Assembly (NCBI GenBank): GCA_003535395.1 | Contig: DOHE01000163.1 | Span: 1 to 9,399, forward strand | DNA length: 9,399 nucleotides | DNA from: Clostridiales bacterium | Lineage (GTDB): Bacteria; Bacillota; Clostridia; UBA8921 | Reading direction: 5' to 3' | In this document: piece after piece, positions 5,134 to 9,399 of the stretch | How positions within the stretch are numbered: position 1 is the stretch's first letter | Layout of the letters: every line of letters begins with the position of its first letter | Notes under the pieces: model-generated | Seen by the model: only the letters and a program-made list of their open reading frames with translations | Databases searched by the model: none | Told to the model about the DNA's origin: nothing | Position numbers and translations under genes: made by a program

Positions 5134-7326
5134 TCAGATCACATACAGCGATCCGGCATATGCCCCCAGACTGACTTTGATTCCCCTCATGTCCGCTATT
5201 CCCTCCTGCCCAGTCCACTCACAGGGAGCTACAGATCCGTCAACAGGATCCCATATCGTACACTGTGCTGCCGGTTCAGAAGACATTGCTCTATCGGGCA
5301 TTCCCTCCACGGTCAGGGTCCCCCTGTATGCCTTCCCCGTCATATTGGCCAGTAAAATCACCCGGCGCCCATCCTCCCGGATCCGCATATGGGAAAGGAT
5401 CCCCGGGGAGGGGACATCCCCGCCGGTTTTGACGATCGTCCCTGCAGCGCCCACTGTAACGGAATAGATGTCTGCCGGGGAAAGACGCATTATCCTTGGT
5501 AAAAATGCCAGAATGGCCGGAGTGAGCAGGGTCCCCGGCAAATCTGAGAATAGCAGATGCCCGGGGTCATTCATTCTGGCGGCAAACAGGCTCCGTACTT
5601 CCCCATCTGCCTCCGCCGTGCCTTCTCTGGAATGACAAGGCAGTTTTTCCAGTGCGGCTACTTTTCCCCCTGCTTCCATAAACGCCGCCAAAGCCCGGGC
5701 CGTCTTGACCTGCATCACATGAACCCCCGGCAAAATCACCGCTTCATAAGCCCGGTTGCCAAATGTCAGCCTGCCATCCCGGACACTGGCCTGCTGGATC
5801 ACCGTTTCGTCAATGTAGTCATAATCCACCTGCCGGTGCAGCAATCCCCAGGAGATGTCCCGGAAAATGCGCGATATTTCCTGCGCCGCCAGGGTCTGCC
5901 TGCCTCCCCGGGCTTCCGGTACCGGTGTTATTTCCGACCAGATAGCACATTCCGGATAAAGGATGGCCACCCGGCTGTCCCGCTTTCCCTGACGCAGCAT
6001 CAATCCCAGCCGGGCTGTGTAGGTGTTCAGCATCTGAACTTCCTGCCGGGATAAATGACTGAAATTGTAGTATGAAGTGATTATATTAATGCCCTGCGCA
6101 TGGTGCCAGTTCATGGAAGCCCGTATCCATTCAAAGGGGATCTGCCGGTTGTTCATTCTGGATACATGGTCCGATGCCTCAGACATGGCTTCCCCAAAGC
6201 CATGGACATCGGCAAAGGAAGCTGCCAGACGACCAATGGGAAGGCGCTCCGCCGACATCAGTTTGTCAGGCTCGCTCTCCAGCTGGTCGATCCCCGGGAT
6301 GTCAAACCGGCGCATGGAGGCATAAAATGATCCGTACAAAAAGATATGAGCCGTCAGTTCCTCCTCCGCCAGCAAATGTCCGGAGGCGGCGACTCCGTTG
6401 GCTCGACACCACTGCTGAATCCGGCCGAAGAAGTTTTCGGCGAGCTCTGTGGAAATGAACTCCCAAAAATCACACCGGCGGCGCACGATCGCATTCCCGG
6501 TGTTGAGAAAAACAGCGACCAGTGCCAACTCGATCCCGTAACCGTAACGTTCCCGGAACACGTGGGGGAAGTCGCCGCGCCAGCTGACCAGGGCATACGG
6601 AACATGCTCCAGGTTCCAACTGATCAGGGAAGGCTCATCTGTAAAGAAAGCTTTCATCTCCTTGCCGAACAGGTCTCCGATCCGTTCCCTGTATTTCCCA
6701 TGGGTCATCTGAATAAAAGCATCCGTTGCCTTCGGATCCAGCAAATTCAGGTACCGGCGCGGTTCACTGTAGCTGTGGGCGGCATGGGTGCCGTCAAAGA
6801 GACGGCGCTCCACAAGGACCAGTAACCGGTGTCCGCCCTTGGGTATTGTAAAACGCAAAGTACCCGCAGCATCGGCCGTCTCCGTGATATCCAGCGGTTC
6901 ATCCTCTCCTGCCAGCGGGACCAGCAGCGCCTTGAACAGCTTTCCTTCCGGGGTGTCAGCCCGGTATCTGGCTGGGCCGGTCAGTGTTTTCCAATAGTTG
7001 TAGGCCAGGATCCCTGTGGTCTCGTATTCCGGATGAGCTTCCAAAACCGCCCCTCCCGCAGTACCGGAAGGATACCCCTTTTCATCGTAGATCCACAAGG
7101 TGAATCCTTCCCTGGCCGCCGCACGCATTCCGGCCTCCAATCGGTCCCAGGCCTGCACATCCTCAGGATAATCCAGCGTATAGCCGACATTGGCCACAAT
7201 TCCGCCGAATCCCTGCTGCTTCCACTCTGCGATCCTGGCCTCTGCCGTTTCCACTCCACTGTGGATAATGGGATACATGGCGTACTTGTCTGGAGGACAG
7301 GCATATTTCTTTTTAAGATCATCCAC
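5134..7326 (-). CDS. GH106-like glycoside hydrolase, cytoplasmic
   Basis: Probable glycosidase related to the alpha-L-rhamnosidase family GH106, 730 residues. The N-terminal TIM-barrel part has GFGGIVANVGY (40-50), WIYDEKGYPSG (78-88), FFTDEPS (227-233), SGHLLAEEE (315-323) and IDQLESEP (346-353). The carboxylates in TDEP and LLAEEE are the likeliest catalytic or metal-binding residues. A Rossmann/GATase-like domain follows (about 450-560, with VAILYPECAIW and YEAVILPGVHVM). It resembles the middle domain of many retaining and inverting glycosidases. A beta-rich C-terminus (about 620-730) ends SLGAYAGSLYVI. There is no signal peptide, so it acts inside the cell on an imported substrate. It is shorter than the roughly 1000-residue GH106 enzymes I recall. 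The frame also has GTG at 7335, but GAGGGAG (7341-7335) overlaps it and lies 8 bases from GTG 7326, which I prefer. A TTGACA promoter precedes it. The exact family and substrate are uncertain. Confidence 0.77.
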   Translation of the reverse strand: MDDLKKKYACPPDKYAMYPIIHSGVETAEARIAEWKQQGFGGIVANVGYTLDYPEDVQAWDRLEAGMRAAAREGFTLWIYDEKGYPSGTAGGAVLEAHPEYETTGILAYNYWKTLTGPARYRADTPEGKLFKALLVPLAGEDEPLDITETADAAGTLRFTIPKGGHRLLVLVERRLFDGTHAAHSYSEPRRYLNLLDPKATDAFIQMTHGKYRERIGDLFGKEMKAFFTDEPSLISWNLEHVPYALVSWRGDFPHVFRERYGYGIELALVAVFLNTGNAIVRRRCDFWEFISTELAENFFGRIQQWCRANGVAASGHLLAEEELTAHIFLYGSFYASMRRFDIPGIDQLESEPDKLMSAERLPIGRLAASFADVHGFGEAMSEASDHVSRMNNRQIPFEWIRASMNWHHAQGINIITSYYNFSHLSRQEVQMLNTYTARLGLMLRQGKRDSRVAILYPECAIWSEITPVPEARGGRQTLAAQEISRIFRDISWGLLHRQVDYDYIDETVIQQASVRDGRLTFGNRAYEAVILPGVHVMQVKTARALAAFMEAGGKVAALEKLPCHSREGTAEADGEVRSLFAARMNDPGHLLFSDLPGTLLTPAILAFLPRIMRLSPADIYSVTVGAAGTIVKTGGDVPSPGILSHMRIREDGRRVILLANMTGKAYRGTLTVEGMPDRAMSSEPAAQCTIWDPVDGSVAPCEWTGQEGIADMRGIKVSLGAYAGSLYVI

Positions 7327-7366
7327 TATTCTCACTCCCTCTTCAGGATGCAGCTTGCTTTTTTAT

Positions 7367-7396
7367 AATGTATATTTTGCATGAGTCCTTTGTCAA
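7367..7396 (-). promoter_or_regulatory. Sigma-A-type promoter for the glycosidase/UROD-like unit
   Basis: The minus strand has a consensus -35 TTGACA (7396-7391). It is followed by TATACA (7374-7369, spacer 16) or TACATT (7372-7367, spacer 18) as the -10. The region downstream is A/T-rich. The predicted start is near 7360, about 35 bases before the GTG start. It lies just beyond the terminator of the preceding gene, which supports an independent transcription unit. Confidence 0.65.
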
Positions 7397-7421
7397 TCTT
7401 GCTTCCGGATCTGGCACAAAC

Positions 7422-7459
7422 AAAAATGGAGAAGCCTCTTCCGGGGCCTCTCCATTTTT
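7422..7459 (-). terminator. Strong intrinsic terminator, potentially bidirectional
   Basis: An 11-bp perfect stem joins AAAAATGGAGA (7422-7432) to TCTCCATTTTT (7449-7459). After one mismatch it extends by GCC/GGC (7434-7436 with 7445-7447). The T-run on each strand makes it functional in both directions. It ends transcription of the secreted DUF2680-like gene and separates it from the glycosidase promoter 26 bases further on. Confidence 0.88.
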
Positions 7460-7465
7460 CTTGCG

Positions 7466-7532
7466 TCACTCTGTATTGCCTGCTGTTTCGGCTTCGGCTT
7501 CAGCTTCGGCTTCGGCAGGTCCGGGCAGCTGC
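7466..7532 (-). other. Out-of-frame open tail after the DUF2680-like gene, with a (GCCGAA) hexamer repeat
   Basis: Immediately after the TAA of the secreted-protein gene, the +1 frame stays open to a TGA at 7466-7468, seven bases before the terminator stem. It reads KQLPGPAEAEAEAEAETAG and then NTE. Five tandem hexamers encode the Ala-Glu run (7487-7516; four TTCGGC and one TTCAGC on the plus strand). Skipping the T at 7535 would fuse it to the upstream frame. It may be a former C-terminus lost by an indel, a programmed frameshift product, or chance in GC-rich repeat DNA. Confidence 0.35.
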
Positions 7533-7970
7533 TTACCGGCCGCCACGGAACATGCTTCCGCTCCCCATCCCAGAGCGGGCCGCAGCACCGGCTGCGTCAA
7601 TGGTACAGCCGCTGCCGGCAGCACCGGCTCCGCCGCATACACCCGCACCCGCTCCGCCTGTTCCGCCCATCCGGCCCTGCCCCATCCGGCTCTGAGCTCC
7701 AGCCGCGTTCCCGTCACAAACCCCGTCTCCGTCCGTGTCACAGGTCCCGTCGCAGTTTGCCATATTTTCCTGCATCCTGGCCAAGACCGCGTCCGCCTGC
7801 TCCTGCGTGATTTTCCCGTCTGTGACCCGCTGCTCCAGAACAGCTTTCCTGGCATCCAGTCTCTCCTGCTTGAGTTCATCTGCGGTTGCAGCGTATACGC
7901 TTCCCCCGATCAGCAGGATCCCGGCGACTGAAGCCGTGATCAACATCTTCCTGATTCCTGACTTTTTCAT
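7533..7970 (-). CDS. Small secreted DUF2680-like protein with Cys/Gly-rich, calcium-loop-like tail
   Basis: A 145-residue exported protein of unknown function. A signal peptide is clear: MKKSGIRK, then a hydrophobic core ITASVAGILLIGG, with predicted cleavage after SVYA (residue 27). The mature N-terminus (about 30-70) is a charged helical segment with VLEQRVTDGKITQEQADAVLARM, the DUF2680 (YckD-type) signature. It is followed by CDGTCDTDGDGVCDG (73-87), which resembles a DxDxDG calcium loop framed by three cysteines. A Gly/Ala/Met-rich tail with two further cysteines (112, 122) ends in MFRGGR. Five cysteines in an exported protein suggest metal binding or disulfides. ATG 7970 is chosen because it directly precedes the signal peptide. 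Its nearest Shine-Dalgarno-like GAGAGG is 12 bases away, but ATG 7982 has that same sequence abutting it. The gene has its own promoter region with repeats and its own terminator. The C-terminus may be frameshifted. Confidence 0.75.
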   Translation of the reverse strand: MKKSGIRKMLITASVAGILLIGGSVYAATADELKQERLDARKAVLEQRVTDGKITQEQADAVLARMQENMANCDGTCDTDGDGVCDGNAAGAQSRMGQGRMGGTGGAGAGVCGGAGAAGSGCTIDAAGAAARSGMGSGSMFRGGR

Positions 7971-7997
7971 CACAGCACACATCCTCTCAAAAGATTT

Positions 7998-8013
7998 GGC
8001 AGTTCCTTCTGCC
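7998..8013 (-). promoter_or_regulatory. Short hairpin in the 5' leader of the DUF2680-like gene
   Basis: GGCAG (7998-8002) and CTGCC (8009-8013) form a five-pair stem with a six-base loop. If transcription starts near 8014, this hairpin is the extreme 5' end of the mRNA, where it could stabilise the message. Small stems like this also arise by chance. Confidence 0.3.
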
Positions 8014-8016
8014 TGT

Positions 8017-8056
8017 CTTTATCATAGACCCGGATTATGATGAAAGTATGATAAAG
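8017..8056 (-). promoter_or_regulatory. Promoter region with three TATGATAAAG-type sites (candidate operator)
   Basis: CTTTATCATA (8017-8026) and TATGATAAAG (8047-8056) are perfect 10-bp inverted copies whose centres are 30 bases apart. A third, near-identical copy, TATGATGAAAG (8036-8046), abuts the last one as a tandem direct repeat. On the minus strand TATGAT at 8026-8021 is a good -10 for the DUF2680-like gene. The tandem pair then covers the -35 zone, where no TTGACA-like hexamer is visible. A weak -35 overlaid by 10-11-bp direct repeats resembles activator sites of OmpR-type response regulators; that comparison is inference. Confidence 0.5.
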
Positions 8057-8086
8057 GTGAGGAAGATCGATGGAAATGGAATCCAA

Positions 8087-9352
8087 TCAGTCTTTGAGGC
8101 ACCCGGCAGGCACGACGAACACCCCGTCCTGACGGCGGTATGCCATCGTAGAACCGGTCAATACCATCAGGAACGACGGCTCTTTCATTTTTTCTGTATT
8201 TATTTTTTCCTTCAGGGTGATCAGGTTTCTGCATGCCTCCTCTGTTTCCTGCATACCCAGTTTCACTTCCACCGCTCCCCACCTGCCATCTTTTAAATGG
8301 ATGACCGCATCCGCCTCCAGCCCGCTTTTATCCCGATAATGAAATACCTCTCCATCCAATGTTTGGGCATAGATCCGCAGATCCCTGATACAAAGTGATT
8401 CGAACAGCAGTCCGAATGTACTGAAGTCTCCCAGCAGGCTGTCTGCTGTTGCCCGCAGGACCGCCGTGGCAATGGACGGATCAATGAAATGCCTCTTGGG
8501 AGAGGTGCGCAGCGCTGTCCTGGATCTCATGGCAGGATTCCATGCCGGTAAATCTTCGATGACAAATATCCTTCGGAGAGCGTTCATATAGGAGGCTATT
8601 GTCTTTTCGGACAGGGTATCCTCATCCCCGGAGATGTCATTGTGTATCGTCGACAGTTTGGCTGCCGTTGACACATTCCTGGCCAGGGATTTCATCAGTA
8701 CACGCACACGGGCTGGATTTTTTTCCACTTCATCTACCCTTGAAACATCGATATTGATAATCGAGTCCACATAATCATAAACCCGTTTGACAGCAATACT
8801 CTCTTTTTCCCCTATGGAAGCCGGCCATCCACCCCTGGCAATGGCAAAGGCGATATTTTCTATCGTCAGGTTGGAGGTGCCTTCTATATCCCGGACACCT
8901 TGAAAAAGTGTTTTCAGCGAAACAGCCCCATTGGATTCCAGGGATTCATACAGACTCATGGGCCGCATGAGAACACGGGAGATCCTTCCTGTGCCGGTAT
9001 GCCGGACAGCATTCTCCCGCGGAACAGCAGAACCCGTTAAAATAAACTGGCCAGTGCTGCCCCGCTCATCGACCGCATACCGGACCGCATCCCATAGTAC
9101 AGGTGCGATCTGCCATTCATCGATCAAGCGCGGTACGGCACCCTGCAGCAGCAGGGATGGCTTTGTATCCGCAGCCATCAGATAGGATGCCGTATGATCG
9201 GGATCCTGCATAAAGAGCGTACTGGCCGCCTTTTCTACGGCCGTCCTGGTTTTTCCGCACCATTTTGGCCCTTCGATCAGAACCGCCCCTGATGCCTCCA
9301 GCGATGAATCCAGCAACCTGTCTGCGATCCTGCTTAAATACTTATTTTTCAT
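8087..9352 (-). CDS. AAA_14/DUF4143 ATPase with PD-(D/E)xK-like C-terminus
   Basis: Complete 421-residue ATPase of the common AAA_14 + DUF4143 architecture, cytoplasmic, physiological role unknown. Walker A is GPKWCGKT (28-35), Walker B is RLIDEW (75-80), and ILTGS (104-108) matches the sensor strand of the family. Residues about 190-360 form DUF4143, with DYVDSIINIDVSRVD at its start and FGLLFESLCIRDLRIYA (313-329). The C-terminal part, FHYRDKSGLEADAV then WGAVEVKLG, carries Asp348 and Glu362-Val-Lys364, the spacing of a PD-(D/E)xK nuclease-fold core. ATG 9352 is preceded by GGGAGG at 13 bases, a loose spacing, but no better in-frame start exists because an in-frame stop lies just upstream. 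It is monocistronic as far as visible. Such genes occur in multiple copies in gut Firmicutes and often behave as accessory genes. Confidence 0.92.
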   Translation of the reverse strand: MKNKYLSRIADRLLDSSLEASGAVLIEGPKWCGKTRTAVEKAASTLFMQDPDHTASYLMAADTKPSLLLQGAVPRLIDEWQIAPVLWDAVRYAVDERGSTGQFILTGSAVPRENAVRHTGTGRISRVLMRPMSLYESLESNGAVSLKTLFQGVRDIEGTSNLTIENIAFAIARGGWPASIGEKESIAVKRVYDYVDSIINIDVSRVDEVEKNPARVRVLMKSLARNVSTAAKLSTIHNDISGDEDTLSEKTIASYMNALRRIFVIEDLPAWNPAMRSRTALRTSPKRHFIDPSIATAVLRATADSLLGDFSTFGLLFESLCIRDLRIYAQTLDGEVFHYRDKSGLEADAVIHLKDGRWGAVEVKLGMQETEEACRNLITLKEKINTEKMKEPSFLMVLTGSTMAYRRQDGVFVVPAGCLKD

Positions 9353-9377
9353 GACTCATATCAAACCTCCCGGCTTC

Positions 9378-9383
9378 ATTCTA
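9378..9383 (-). promoter_or_regulatory. Possible -10 hexamer upstream of the AAA_14/DUF4143 gene
   Basis: TAGAAT on the minus strand matches five of six -10 consensus positions and lies 25 bases before the ATG. The corresponding -35 would fall beyond the right edge of the window, so the call cannot be completed. The mRNA start would crowd the Shine-Dalgarno site, which lowers confidence. Confidence 0.2.
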
Positions 9384-9399
9384 CATATTCATGATACAT

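Noticed and set aside
6346..7368. Plus-strand open frames opposite the glycosidase
   Set aside because: Long antisense frames are expected in GC-biased coding DNA. None has a recognisable motif or ribosome binding site.
7368..7931. Plus-strand Ser/Ala-rich frame spanning the terminator and the secreted-protein gene
   Set aside because: Its low-complexity Ala/Ser runs come from reading the hexamer repeat and Gly/Ala-rich tail backwards, and it crosses a strong terminator.

Overview
The window is chromosomal DNA from what is most likely an anaerobic Clostridia-type Firmicute, with Lachnospiraceae-like flavour. The evidence is Gram-positive-style Shine-Dalgarno sites, a lipoprotein solute-binding protein, a cobalamin riboswitch, a DUF2680-like secreted protein, an AAA_14/DUF4143 ATPase, and a UROD-like plus glycosidase pair. 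Base composition is moderately GC-rich by eye. The taxonomic call is an inference from gene content only. Every supported gene lies on the minus strand, so transcription runs from high to low coordinates. I saw no tRNA, rRNA, CRISPR array, insertion sequence or attachment site.

Layout in transcription order. (1) 9352-8087: AAA_14/DUF4143 ATPase with a PD-(D/E)xK-like C-terminus. (2) 8056-7422: a promoter with repeated TATGATAAAG-type sites, a small secreted Cys/Gly-rich DUF2680-like protein (7970-7533), and a strong terminator (7459-7422). An open, out-of-frame Ala-Glu tail lies between the stop codon and the terminator. (3) 7396-3775: a TTGACA promoter followed by a two-gene unit. It encodes a cytoplasmic GH106-like glycoside hydrolase (7326-5134) and a uroporphyrinogen-decarboxylase-fold protein (5019-3775). 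(4) 3672-1: a B12 operon. A dyad overlaps an extended -10 element, followed by a cobalamin riboswitch (3630-3465), cbiA (3431-1911), a btuF-like binding lipoprotein (1914-937) and a btuC-like permease (940 to beyond the left edge). The last three genes are chained by ATGA overlaps.

How the genes work together. The B12 operon couples uptake of a corrinoid (BtuF/BtuC, with the ATPase expected just outside the window) to a,c-diamidation of cobyrinic acid (CbiA). B12 represses it, probably by blocking ribosome access to cbiA. The glycosidase/UROD-like pair has the look of a small unit acting on an imported glycoside or glycan fragment. Because some UROD-fold proteins are corrinoid-linked methyltransferases, its position beside the B12 operon is suggestive but unproven. 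The secreted Cys-rich protein and the ATPase are separate units with no obvious link to the rest.

The observations most worth a second look are a heptapeptide-repeat linker expanding CbiA, the possible frameshifted tail and operator-like repeats of the DUF2680-like gene, the dyad over the B12-operon promoter, and the glycosidase/UROD-like pairing.
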